Shown in pieces: positions 11,396-23,505 of a stretch of DNA of 64,000 nt. Every line of letters starts with the position of its first letter. Position 1 is the first letter of the stretch. Made by a program: the position numbers and the translations under genes. The stretch comes from Haliotis asinina (taxonomy: Eukaryota > Mollusca > Gastropoda > Lepetellida > Haliotidae): assembly GCF_037392515.1 (NCBI RefSeq), contig NC_090290.1, forward strand, positions 33,935,753 to 33,999,752, written 5' to 3'. The notes beneath the pieces are model-generated. The model had not been told where the DNA came from. It worked only from the letters and a program-made list of their open reading frames with translations, and did no database searches.

Positions 11396-13153
11396 TAACT
11401 TATTAGCCATTTGGGAAAGTTACCAGCCCACAAAATATTTCACCTGCCCGAATGAACAACCTAAGCAAAAGATTACAGAACTAGATGAGATAAGCTATTG
11501 CATGATACGAGTTTCATCATTATGCATGATTCATTATCTTGCATGGTTTAAAAGTGTATTATAACTTAACAAGTTTGAGAGAGTGGTATGTTTACAAAAT
11601 GATCCCATGACAATCCACTAGCCAATTGGGCTAGTGACTCTGGAGATTTACTGGCCCGATTGCATTTTTGCTAGCCACGGGATAGAGGGACAGCGGTTAT
11701 TTCGCACACTGATCTATGGAGCTAAATGTTTAAAGACAGTAGTGTAATTATTGCGCTTGTATAACAAAGCACAATGTTTGATTTATGCAGTTGTACGACA
11801 TACCTTGCAGGCCATCACACTGAAACAAAGAGTCTGAAAAATATGTACAGTTCATGAGTGGATTCCAAGAAAGCTGACTACAACTGGTGCTTTGTCAAAC
11901 GTCATTAAGAATGACGTCAACGTAATAGGTAAATGACTAGGTTATGTGTGATTATAAGTAAACCAGAAAATTGTCCCTAGTAGTGAGGTACGTGGAATGC
12001 ACGAAAATCCAGAGTTACTGTGTATTTCATTATAACCCTACTATCTGGCTAACATTCGGACAGATATTTACCGATGTTGTGCTTGTGCCGTCCGACTCTA
12101 CACAATGAATAATTCATGAGCACGTGGATACATTTGATGCCAGTCCTGTTAATGCAACAAAATCGGATGTTTGGGATTGTGATAACTGAGTTCTCACATA
12201 AACGTACATTCAATATGTCACTTGTTCCCCAAAGAAAGATAGAAAAAACGATCTATATCAAGAGCGCGTTCAAATCATGTTTCTAAGTTCACTCTGACAT
12301 CGAACCAAATTAGTACCTGTATGCGAACACAGTTTAAAATAAAATGGTCAAAAATAACTGTAAAACCCGTGAAAATATAGACACCGCAACACCCAGATCA
12401 ACTGAAATGGCACGTTGCTTTTACTGTACTGCATTGCACCTGCAGAAACAATCAAAATCTTTCCGAGCAGGAAGCCCTGGATCACGGCGGAACTAAGAAA
12501 GCTTTGCTGTGGGGATGGGTTGAAGGTTAAACCTATATCTAAAGATATGTCACAGGCCCCGGAAAAGTGTATTCTTCAAAGATAAACTTAAACAGAAATA
12601 CAATCTGCTGATCTCGATCTTTGACAAGCTAGAAAGCTAGAAAGGCGTTAAGACAATAATCAGCAGGGGCAGGCAGCAGTAAGTCTTCCAGACAACGTGA
12701 CCTTTTAATTTCCAACGAGGGGAACACATGTATGTTCTACGAGCTCAGTTAAGAAAGGGCCATGTTCAGTGCTCCACGGGGTGGCCAAACAAAGGAAATA
12801 ACTACCAGTAATGTATTTTTTTTCTAAAATAAATGGATTCAAATCACCCCTTACAATCTATGCGTAATGGTGATAAACGAAGGTCAACAACTTTGTCGTT
12901 TTGTCGTACTAGTTTTATCAAACTATTTCAAACATATTTCATGAGCCATATGCTTTCTTCAGAACGTCAGTTTCTACGTATACAGTCTTGCATGTGGATG
13001 CTGAACGCCAAATGTTTCCGAATATCATTCATACCAAACAGTATTGGTCTTAATTATCTACTTAATACCTTTTTAACACCCCAGTGAACACTAAACTTTC
13101 CCTGCCATTATCCATTTTAGAAAGGTACACTATAGTTGTAATGTTAAAACAAT

Positions 13154-13204
<51 letters not shown>

Positions 13205-13715
13205 CAAATGACAAGCATCATTCCTTCGTGCATTCTTTCTACACACCATTATATGTATCTTTATACTAGTACGGGTCTCATATTTTTCTGTATATGTTGT
13301 AATGTGATGTATTATCCTTTTCCATATTTTGGTGCCATTCAACTGTCCAACATGAATTTTACTTGGGATAATACTATCTTATCTTATATCATTCCATATG
13401 CTAATTAATACAGTCAGCTTCAGCTTTCACAATAAATTAACTGAGCCTTCTGTCTATTGTAATCTCATCATGTTGCTTTCCTGCAATTCGGGATTGTCCA
13501 AAGGATTATCAAATCCTCATCTGTTGAGTTGCAATGCGTCAGTAGCTGTGTGTAGAGTATAAACAACATGTAAACGGACTTAACGGAACTTGTGTGTTTC
13601 TTAATTTCTTAAGACAAGTTACTGCAAAGATCGAGTCAGCGTGTGACAGCCATATCATGACGAGAACATACATGACATTGAAATAGCCCTATTTGAAACA
13701 TACGGTATAAAAACA
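11396..13715. other. Non-coding with a GA microsatellite
   Basis: No gene recognised. A short hairpin at 11618-11638 (cactagcc/ggctagtg) and the GA tract at 13154 are the only structures noted. Confidence 0.4.
13154..13204. repeat. (GA)n microsatellite
   Basis: About 51 bases of GA repeats with one AAG interruption. Confidence 0.97.
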
Positions 13716-13862
13716 AGCCATAGATCATCAACAACAGACTGTAGATCACCATACTAGGGACCATAGGGACTTACAGTATTTTTGCTACCTGCATGGACGT
13801 TAGTTGGATTTACACTCTGCAAAGACCGAAGAAACGCAGATTGCATTTTGGTGTAGCTCTAG
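13716..13862 (-). mobile_element. Family C repeat, 5' part only
   Basis: ccatagatcatcaacaac, gtagatcaccatactaggga, ccatagggacttacag and tgcatggacgttagttggat are the reverse complement of family C blocks seen at 45290-45420 (ggtccctagtatggtgatct, tccatgcaggtagc). Confidence 0.7.
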
Positions 13863-14284
13863 ATATGTGACGTCAAAGCTGCAAGGAAAGTCGAACCATT
13901 GATAAAGAGAGTATTTGTTCAATGTTCCCATGAATGCCAATGGACTTCCATCACAATGCTTAAGTTCAAAATAACGACAGTCCGGACAGAAGAAAGAGTT
14001 TTGACTTCAAACGAGATGAAGCACTCAGTTAAACCTGACGCTTCACTCTTAAGATGTGTATACATCATCTAACGTATGTAATTTATCAGTATACAGGAAC
14101 ATGTACGACTCAGAAATGTTCACCAAAGCACTAACAGGGATTTAACCACCATATCTGGCTTCTCTGTGACGCCAAATAGAATAGTACGCAAAACTGCCAA
14201 GGGAACAAATAGTTCATCGTCAACATGTTTTATACGTTTGAAAATGAAGGTATTTTAAATGAATGTTTCCTTGATCTCTGGTAT
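13863..14284. other. Non-coding, nothing recognised
   Basis: AT-rich sequence between two family C copies. Confidence 0.35.
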
Positions 14285-14512
14285 GGTGTCCTGAACTTGG
14301 CTCCTTGGTGATCTATAGCCCAGTGTTAGATTGTATTGGTATTTGGTACTTATAATATTTTGATACTTACATGCTAGTTCTAGACCTATATCTGTGTTCA
14401 TCTAGCTGTTTTATTGTCCTTTGGTTCAGTTTGACATGTATTGTTTGAAATCATATAACGTGATCAAGTCACATTACGGCTGAAATAGTGCCGACGTGAC
14501 TTACTAATGTTT
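14285..14512 (+). mobile_element. Family C repeat, degenerate
   Basis: gtgatctatagcccagtgtt, attgtcctttggttcag and a decayed end (catataacgtgatcaagtcacattacggctg...gccgacgtgac) follow the family C block order on the plus strand. It lacks the actcactcac tail. Confidence 0.6.
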
Positions 14513-14789
14513 GTTTCTCCAACTGTTTGCACCGTTAAGGAAAGTTAAACCATACACAGCAATGTTACAATAAATTACTATTAGTGTCCACGCTTCTTTA
14601 AATCATGGATTATATACCTCTAATGTCGATGTACAACAATATATATTATTCCATGCGATTAAATGTTCTTGTCTATATGAAACAATACACTGCATCTCGC
14701 CTCCAGTTCCTGCCGTGTACGTAATATGTGCACGGAGGTCTTCTTCGACCTTTCACATTGTCGCTTCGGTGACCGGAAGAGTGTGTTTC

Positions 14790-14930
14790 ATTAATGGCCT
14801 CTAGTTTGGGGTTCAATGACATCCCCCACGCCATAAAAGACGCAATAACTGTCGGACAGATTCGATTCCCAGTGCAATATAACATGAAACAATGCGTCTC
14901 TTGTGGAACAAATTTCTATTTCGCACCCTA
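14790..14930 (+). mobile_element. Possible degenerate tRNA-type SINE
   Basis: agattcgattcccagtgcaa at about 14859 is a good pol III B box, and atgaaacaatgcgtctcttg after it resembles the family A body. The head is too decayed to fold as a tRNA. Confidence 0.3.
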
Positions 14931-15242
14931 CCCAACGTTCCTAATCCTTATTTCTTTTCGAGGTCATTTGACTCCCAAATAAAACACAGGAAAATTACGA
15001 GCAGAAATTTGTTACTGAATGTATTTAACGACATTATCACACAATGGAGAAGCTATAGCCTCAGAGCTACACTAAACAATTAGAAGGATAGCAAACAAAT
15101 ATGAACAAAACACCAAACTTTCAGGCAATATACACATGTGGCATAAAAAGAATAAGCAAGACCGTACTTATCCTCTTGAAACTATTTTAATGAAAACAGA
15201 AGTTTAATGCAACGTTCGAAGATAGGAAAGACATCCACTAAA

Positions 15243-15415
15243 GCAACGAGGAGAGTTCTATGGATATACAACCTTTTAATATTAATGTGAACGACGTTTC
15301 GGTGTAGCTTCTAACACCGTTTTCATTGGCTTGATAACGGTGTTGGTAGCTACCACGAAACGTCGGTCCTATTGATATTAAAGAAATTGTGTATCTATAA
15401 AATTCTCCTCATTGT
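15243..15415. mobile_element. Fold-back (long hairpin) element
   Basis: Left arm 15243-15321 (from caacgaggagagttctatgg to acgacgtttcggtgtagctt and ctaacaccgtt). Right arm 15336-15415 is its imperfect reverse complement (aacggtgttggtagctacc ... cctcattgttc). A 14-base loop separates them. A related solo arm lies at 19601-19680, so this is a dispersed family rather than a chance palindrome. Confidence 0.75.
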
Positions 15416-15742
15416 TCGTCACACCGACCTCTCAATGCCACTCAAAGAAGGGGTTCACTTTTGCACATTGAAATACAGTAGAAAAAGTGATCACTTCAAA
15501 AGACTCCTCATACAAATGTCTTGTTAGCCCACTGTAACTAGTTGGAATTTGCAGCTCCTCGTTTAGGATATAGCGAACCTAAAAGTAGAAGATTAATCTT
15601 ATTTCGAGCAGAATATTCCTTGTCAAGGAAGTCGTTCTGCTGTTTGATCACGTGCAGATGCCACAGTGGATTAATGTGTACTCTGGATTGATAGTTACCA
15701 GTAGCGAACCGGGATAGAATTTGTCTTCAGCAACCTATGCTT

Positions 15743-15964
15743 GAGTGAGTGAGTCTAGTTTTACGCCGCACTCAGCAGTATTCCAGCTATATGGCGGCGG
15801 TCTGTAAATAAGCGAGTCTGGACCAGACAATCCAGTGATCAACAACATGAGCATCGATCTGCGTAATTGGGAACCGATGACATGAGTCAACCAAGTCAGC
15901 GCGCCTGACCACCCGATCCCGTTAGTCGCCTTTTACGACAAGCACTGTCGCCTTTTATGGCAAG
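15743..15964 (-). mobile_element. Family B repeat, nearly complete, minus copy of a head-to-head pair
   Basis: Starts on the plus strand with the tail gagtgagtgagtctagtttt and acgccgcactcagcag. It continues through ggcggcggtctgtaaataag, agtctggaccagacaatcca, gatctgcgtaattgggaac and acccgatcccgttagtcgcc. It ends at its 5' part (gccttttatggcaag), where a second family B copy starts in the opposite direction. Confidence 0.85.
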
Positions 15965-16124
15965 AACCTATGCTTGTCGCAAGACGCCACTAATGGGATC
16001 GGTTAACAGGGTCGCTGACTAAGCTGACTCTAGTCACTGTATCCCAGTTCCATAGATAGATGCTGTTCATCACTGGATAACCATGTGTAAGTTTGATTAT
16101 TTACAGATCGCTGCTATACAGCTT
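15965..16124 (+). mobile_element. Family B repeat, plus copy of a head-to-head pair
   Basis: aacctatgcttgtcgcaaga, cgccactaatgggatcgg, tgtatcccagttcc, tcatcactgg, gattatttacagatcgctgc and tatacagctt follow family B in forward order, more diverged than its minus partner. The two share a centre at about 15964. Confidence 0.75.
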
Positions 16125-16960
16125 ATGTGCCAACTCAACGTATGGTATGGTATTATTCAAGTGGTTGAGAGGAAACAAAATCATAGACATTACCTGACAC
16201 TGGGACTAAGTGCATATATACAGCATTACGGGCTACAAATGATGTAACACTTTATTTGGTACATTTAGGAGGTTTTAGTTAAAACATTCTTGCTGAAAAC
16301 ATATAGTCCATTTAATTTTAAATTCCAGGTTAGAGAGAGCATTTTGACGAGTAGGCGTGTGTAATGTTGTGCTGACGAGCTGCCACGCAGGTAATAAAGC
16401 GCGGAATCAACACATCCTGTCTCACAGTTTCACTGTATTACTGGACTAGACAAGGCTGGTACTCCAATCGATATTAATTGTTAACTCGACTGACCTTTGC
16501 GCAAATGGTAACGACAGCTACTGGCAACAGGTTTGCCTAAGGTGGTCCTTTTGGTCCAAATGGAAATATGTAGGATATCTGGAACCTGGTTAGAGTGTAG
16601 CATGTACCGTCTGTGACTGTGACTGGTCACTACTCATCACTGGCGCATGAAGATGGGTTTTATATTTGTATCACATATCATTGTCAATACGGGGCATGTT
16701 TGCATGTCTCATGCAGCATCTTTTTGTCTGGTCGCCACGACAGTCTCAATTCAGATTTAGTGGTTACAGTTACCTTCGGATGACGTGTTGGAGACCGAAT
16801 CTGACAGTTTGTTGAAGGATCGGTGCTGTAACATTCATTCCTAAACGTTACCTTTTCCCTTGAGACGTCTTTTCACCATATTTGTGATAATAATAGCAAC
16901 TAATGAAACACACTTATAGTCAGCAATACAAAATACGAAAAAGTAAGACATTAATTTTTC
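16125..16960. other. Non-coding, nothing recognised
   Basis: No repeat similarity or gene-like frame noted. Confidence 0.35.
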
Positions 16961-17450
16961 TTAAAGGTCACATGCACCCTAAAAGTCAAACGTAATTAAA
17001 ACACAGTTATCATTCATGATATACAAAAATGCATTGTTGATTAAGAAAAAACCCAAACAAATAAACAAAATTATAATCGCAAGAGTGCAGTAGTTTGTAC
17101 TTGGGTTTACCTCCCTCGAAACAGTGTCTCCTTATCACAATCAGTATGTTTTATAAATATATAAATGTACCGAGTAGACTGTTTACTTGTTTGTGTACAC
17201 AACTAGGATCACAACCTCATACTCCGGGCAGGCATACTGTTTCAAGCTCCGCGAAACTATTCACTGCACATGCGTTAAGAGCGCAGCATAACTGTTGAAA
17301 TCATTTTCCCCTAGCGCTCCGATTTCGCGGTTTTTTTCACCTTTTTCTTCTTCTCAGCTTTATAGGTTGAATTGGCATTTGTGATGATGTTTCGGTCAGA
17401 ATGGTATCGGAGTCTGCAGAGTTGTGTTTCACGTTGCATGTGACCTTTAA
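16961..17450. mobile_element. 490 bp MITE with 16 bp terminal inverted repeats
   Basis: ttaaaggtcacatgca at 16961-16976 is the exact inverse of tgcatgtgacctttaa at 17435-17450, and partial similarity extends inward. Length, perfect TIRs and absence of coding fit a non-autonomous DNA transposon. A target-site duplication is not obvious, so the superfamily is undetermined. Confidence 0.8.
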
Positions 17451-19600
17451 TGTACGCCTGGATGTCATCCAAATACGTCCAATGCGATTGTGGACAGGAG
17501 AACAGTAATACCCTTTAGCCCGAATCAAAGAGCATCAGACCTCAGTATTTAAACTTGACACAAAATCAGGCAACATCCAAGATAATCCCGACAGCAGCAT
17601 CTAGTGAGGTCCAAACAACCACAGCCAGCCTCTAGACTTTACAAACAGCGAACTCCAAGGGGCTATCTACGTCAGAAGACCCCAACCATCAATCAGCGGT
17701 GACCAGGAATATTACGTACATCCTGCATACTGTCAACTCATCAAAGATCATCATTCACAATCCACCCTTCACGATCCCTTTGCATGTACTGCAGGCTTCT
17801 CTTGGTAACGTTTCTATCCACAAAGGCTATGTGTTGTTGTTATCACTGGCTTCCTATTCCCTATTGTACTGCATAACCATCTCCTCAAACATCTCCTCTT
17901 CTTAACCACTTGATTTATCATATTTTAATCAAACTGATGAAAGAATATACATTTATCCTTGACTGATATCATAGTGATTTTGAACATCACTTTTAATATT
18001 TTCGGCGTGTTGCACAACGCGAGACATTTTCTCGCCGCAAATAGCTGAACAGTGCTGATGCGGCTTTAAGCAGCATTCACTCACTGATGCTTCTCAATCT
18101 CAACTGACTCCATTCAGTTATCACTTGCTCGATAACTCTTTAGAACCTATACGGAAACGTCGCCCTCACTGTGGCATCGCATGATCGTTTCTTATGAAAA
18201 TGCACGTTGTGAACTGACACCGTTATTGGCTGCAACACAACATCAAACATCCTTGTTGTTATACAATGACCTTGCACAGAAACGTATTTAACATAATATG
18301 GACGCAGAAATTAATTGGAATCTGCGATCATGACTTCCATCAAAATGTAAACATTGTGGCAAGGTATTGTACACTATACAATTTCATTCTTTCATTCATT
18401 GCTCGTCACGATGAAAGACGTGAACATTCAACACTGTTTCTGATACATTATGAGACTGTATAGTACCAGCTACGTGATCGTGTAGCATTGTGATTACGTA
18501 ACACAACACAACACAACACAACACAGCATAACACAACACAAAGGAGACGCTGTTACCCATCTGCTGTCATGTTAAAAGCAAGCTATTTTATTTCACAACA
18601 GCTTCACACGGCCCATGGTGATTTGATACAACGACAAATCTTCTTTGTTTCTCAGTAGCCTAATGGCAACTAGACTCACGGAGATTCTGAATGTTATAAT
18701 ATTCGAAATAATTTCCCAAGAAATAGGTTAACTAATAATAATCCGTGACCATAGCAACACCCACAACACAAAGGTGCCGTAGCGTATGGCCAACTTGACA
18801 ATAGTCTGATTTGTAGTCTCGACGCTCTCAAGAGAATATCACGTATTAATCCAAATTCACACGTAATCATAAGAGTCAAGACGGCTAGGGACATAATCCA
18901 TAAGGATATCAGGCGCATTAGGGCAGGAAGTGAGATCACCTTATGGAGGACAGATGCTATAAGCTCTGTGGGTATTCAGTTTACGCCCTTTGCATGCTTG
19001 AAGTTAAAAATTCAAATATTGTAGATTTGACAGTTTTCTTTACGAAATAAGCGTTATTTTAATTAACGCAGATAATATTGACAGGAAAAATGAAATATTG
19101 ACCGACCGCTTCTTTCTAGTTTCAATCACCACTTTCAACACTTGCTCTCTATCAATGTACTCATTTCTGACCGACCCTGGGGACTGATGTGAGGTATGAA
19201 TTAATCTGTTGAACAGCGCGGCTTCTTTCAGTTGATCATAAATGACTGAGTCTTATGACCAGCTTACGTTTTGGTCGGAGAACAGTAAAATCCTCTTACT
19301 GACAATGTCTGGGGATATGGAACGTGCAGCCAGCATACTGAGTTATTACTGTCTTCGTACCATTTTGTGTTGAATTTCATCGTGCTAGGTAAAGTGACAT
19401 GTTCTTGGATGTCTATCAGAGACATAGTCCATATGTCGGACATATGAAGTCAAATTATCAAAGACAGAGCAAATATATCGCCGGGCTGTGTATTTCAGCA
19501 AATTTGAATCACGTTAACATTCATTTCACGAATGCGTCACTGCGGTTTACATAGCTCGGTGTTCCTTTTCTGATGAATTTCCAAACAGGATGAAGACTTT
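17451..19600. other. Non-coding; repeat tail and microsatellite only
   Basis: About 18040-18090 holds a repeat tail (gctgatgcggctttaagcag, cattcactcactg) resembling SINE 3' ends. (ACACA)n lies at 18500-18541. No gene recognised. Confidence 0.4.
18500..18541. repeat. (ACACA)n pentanucleotide microsatellite
   Basis: About eight five-base units with one interruption (cagcata). Confidence 0.92.
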
Positions 19601-19680
19601 CGTGGATAGACAACTTCTGTCTTGTAATGGATGCGACGTTTCGGTGCAGATTCTCATACCGTGGCGTTGTCAAGCAAATG
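19601..19680 (+). repeat. Solo arm related to the fold-back element
   Basis: cgtggatagacaacttctgt, gcgacgtttcggtgcagatt and taccgtggcgttgtcaagc align with the left arm at 15256-15330 (tggatatacaacc, acgacgtttcggtgtagctt, acaccgttttcattggctt). The opposing arm is absent. Confidence 0.55.
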
Positions 19681-20078
19681 CAGTCTAAGTAAACTTAGCT
19701 TCAGTACGTTTCGCTTCACTCCTCTGCTGAGTCTAACAAAGCCTTATGGCAGGTCGCGTCAGGTAACATTTGAGATTGACCAATCAGTACACAGCTTACC
19801 AAATTGCAAAAGTGGACATTCGCACATACCGTTTGAACTTTATATCTCGAAAAGGTTCGACCCGAACGATTCCGAATACTACTTAGCGTACGATCGCTTC
19901 CGGATGATTCACACAGCGCACTTTACAACCATGACAACGTTGAGAAATTTATTTGTTTCTGCCATTCGACGGAATGTTATGAATTTTCCCGTGAGTAACT
20001 GTTTTCATGATAACAGACACATTACATGAATTATTTAGGGGGTTACTAAGGAACGTCTCCTAGTTTTATTTTGAATGA

Positions 20079-20274
20079 ACCCGTGAAGAGCCGGGTTAAA
20101 ATTGGCCTTCAGTAACCCATGCTTGTGGAGAGAGGTGACTAACGGGATCGGCTGACAGGCTCGGATGACATGCTGTGGAACACCGGGTCATCTAATCTAG
20201 ACTCGATTATACACAAACCACCGCCATGTACCTGGAATGGCTGGAATGTGACGCAAAACTAAACTCATTCACTG
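20079..20274 (+). mobile_element. Family B repeat with internal deletion
   Basis: cccgtgaagagccgggttaa, ccttcagtaacccatgcttg, gtgactaacgggatcggctg, then gactcgattatacacaaacc, gccatgtacctggaatg and cgcaaaactaaactcattca. Head and tail are both kept; the middle is shortened. Confidence 0.8.
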
Positions 20275-20324
20275 TTCTGAATGTGTATGCGTTAGTTGGT
20301 TAATGTTATATTCAACAGTTCAGA

Positions 20325-20425
20325 TATAGTTCAGCTAAAAATGGCGGTGAAATGATCGAATCTGGACCAGGCACACCAATGTGAAACCGTAGTCGTTTTG
20401 ACCATCCGATCCATAAACTTGCCTC
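20325..20425 (-). mobile_element. Family B fragment
   Basis: atggcggtgaaatgatcgaa, tctggaccaggcacacca and tgaccatccgatcc match the inverted middle of family B. Confidence 0.5.
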
Positions 20426-21670
20426 TTGCCAGAGCGTGCCAGTAGTCTCAGTCTGGAATCCCCCAGGTACCAATCTTGTTATCTTCAGAAGTGTAGGATC
20501 CTGCAATACGTTGGGCGAATCACGTCTAATTGTATTGCGAATTTTACAAAACATGGGTAGTATAGCCAAGATGGCAATCAAGTCTTTCAGAATATTATTG
20601 GTAACGATTTGTACAAGGCTCAGTCACAGCAGTTTGGGAACAAAATGGGCTAGGCACAATTTTCCGCTTTAAACTGGTTGATCAATTCTTTCGTTCGACG
20701 CACTGAATTGAAGAGACAAGACCACTACTATTTTTCTCTAAGAATACCGTATTTGAATGGTATATCCATGATAGACCGTTGCATGAAATCTTATCAGACT
20801 GGAGATCAGACAATCGGCATTATTCCAGAGCGACAAGAAGCAACACAGCTACGCCGGCAAGTAATCACACACAATATATATGTACTATGTAAAAAGGCTG
20901 GTGTGTCGAACATCCGGTTGTCTAGAAGAAATTTCAAGCCAGGTCTCTGCGTCTTACATGTTAAGTCCCTATTTTGCGGTAGTGTTGTATCTTGAATAAG
21001 TAAGTAAACGCGAAACATGAGTCTCGTTTATATATTTAGACAATGACCTACTTTTCAGCCGATCCAAAAATTCTCGTGTGAAAGTGAATGTTGACATCAC
21101 AAAAAGCTTTGGTTACACTGATTTCCAGTTGCAAGTTTCATAAGAAAATGGTTTTTACAAATTTAAAAAAATCGTATTTCGATATTTTATGGCGAGGTGC
21201 AGGCAGCACGAACTTAACACAAACGTCACAGATTCACAATGCATGTGGCTTACTGGTAACACCTGATATGCGTTTTTTGCGCTTATTCAGTGTAGTTCAA
21301 TCCAGTACTAGACCGCCAAACGTTTCTAGCGGCAGAGCCTCGTTTTGAAATTTCCAGGTTTCCGTTTGTCCGAGCTCGCTGTGGGACAAAGCACGCTGAA
21401 CGACGGATTAGAAGGAGCGGACTTTCGCAATATACAAGTGTTTAGATGTGTCAGATCATACCCATAAATAGTTATGTATCAAGTCAAATGAAGTAGTCTA
21501 TAACTTCTGCTTGGTTATTGAACTAATTTGCGCAATAGGACGGAACCCAGTCAACAGGAAACGAGACTGTTGTGTAATCAATGTTTTCATTCTCGAGCTC
21601 GACATTGGACACAATCCATGGCCCTCATCATCCCAACAACATTCAAGGGCCTACGTCTTTATTGTATTGG
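20426..21670. other. Non-coding, nothing recognised
   Basis: Open frames at 20678-20995 (plus) and 21088-21348 (plus) show no domain, splice context or biased composition and are left out. Confidence 0.35.
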
Positions 21671-21815
21671 GTGAGTGAGTTCTGTTTTACGATGCACTCA
21701 ACAATATCGGTAAATAATCTAATCTGAACCAGACCAGACCATCCAGTGATCCACAGCATAGAAAACGATCTACGCAACTTGATTGCGATGACACGTGTCA
21801 ACCAAGTCAGTTAGC
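21671..21815 (-). mobile_element. Family B repeat, partial
   Basis: gtgagtgagttctgttttac, gatgcactcaacaatatcgg, then accagaccatccagtgatcc, gatctacgcaacttgattgc and acacgtgtcaaccaagtcag; truncated before the head. Confidence 0.75.
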
Positions 21816-23505
21816 TTTAATTCTCTAACAACAAGAGTGAGTTGTCGAAGTGTACGGGTATAAATTGTAGGTAGGTATTCATTTGTTGGATAGATAATGC
21901 GATGTTTGAAGAGAGACCGTCTCCTTGGTTGATACGTTCAGAAAATAGACTACATGTGAAAATACAGAAGGAACACAAGAAATATCCACTGAAGATTAGT
22001 TCTAACCCGGATCTTCACGGGAGCGTTCTTGTACTAAGGCCAGTTCACAAATGTCACCGGTTCTTATAATTATCAAACACTTCCTAAACTGCAAAGCATC
22101 ACACAATGTACCCCTAGGTGGACTAAACTGTCAATACTCATACCCATGATGACCAAAGAGGATGGTTCGGTCATTTAGTGACAGAGTTGATGGAAATGAC
22201 ATACGCTTGTAGCCGTCTTCTGCTCAACATCACGAAGAATGCATCTGTATCCAAACTGTTTGCCATTTTAAGAAGGGCTGTCCTCGTTGACAAACAAGAG
22301 AAGGGACACTAGTGCTTTTTGTATTTTCTCCTACCTTGGGTCAACAGCGACTTTGCTCAAAACTAGAAGACAAACTTCAAACCTTAACGTGGACAAGGGA
22401 GCCATTACTTGTTGAACTCACATTGCTTTCATTAAAGGATAGCGAGAGCACTCTTTCCCATTCTGTATCACTTTACTGGATACGTGATAGCCAACATGAC
22501 GATATGGTTGTACAATGAGGTTTGTAGTCCACCTTGATAAGATCTTTCACAATGGAAAAGCAAAATGGATTTAGAAAAAATACGTCTTTACTAGTTTATT
22601 TAACGTTTACTGTAAACGGGTTTGGTCTTACAAAAGCTGCAATGGAATAGGGTATGATATAATTGAAACACACATACAAAATTGTCAAAAATATGAATAG
22701 TCATAACCAATCGCCAATCGTACCTCCATTGTCGAGGTGAGATATAAAAGACATAATAGTAGCATATATTCACATCTATGCATGAAACAAATTAAGAACG
22801 TCCAGTAAAACACTCCAAAATGAAACGATTGTATGATCATGAAAACTGACATGGTCAAATGCAACAATCTACACTGGTTTCAAAAAGCTTCTTGGAACGT
22901 TTAGGGCACATTCTGACATTTGCAATCGGTATAGTCATGATTCGAGAAAGGCAAGTCACTACAGCACCTGGCATGTCTTCCATGTTCTCTGTGCTAAAAC
23001 ACGTCACTGACTGACATTTATAATGTTCAGATGACCGATATGATTCAAATATACACAGATCTTAATTTCCTAAAATCTGTGTGTCTATACACATACACGT
23101 CTTATTCTTTACTAAGGATCTTATTGAATTGCAACCTTATTATAGAATTCATTTCAATGAAAATTATCTGTTATCATTTTCCTCTATCACAGTGTAAAAT
23201 ACAGAATTGCTTTCCTTTTTCTGGAAGTTTAAATCGGTTTTTGAATTCTACTGGTGACATATTACAGACAGATTACTGGCAACATATCATCTCAAACATT
23301 TATATCAATATGATTACACAACATTCTTAAAAAAATATCTCCACTGAACAAAGCTGTCAAGGAAATGATGAAATGATACAAAACTCGCCAAGCAGTGGGC
23401 TCGTGATGCTTTATATCACCTTAAATTTACATTCCTTATCAAGCACTTATATACAAGATGTCAACCATGTACATCAACAATACGATCACTGAAAAAGTAA
23501 AGATT
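21816..23505. other. Non-coding flank downstream of the GPCR
   Basis: Probably includes the GPCR 3' UTR. A candidate polyadenylation signal for the minus strand (tttatt on plus) is near 22597, but nothing decisive was seen. No other gene. Confidence 0.3.

Noticed and set aside
19631..20029. 132-codon plus frame as a gene
   Set aside because: Starts inside the fold-back-arm repeat, with no splice or domain support.
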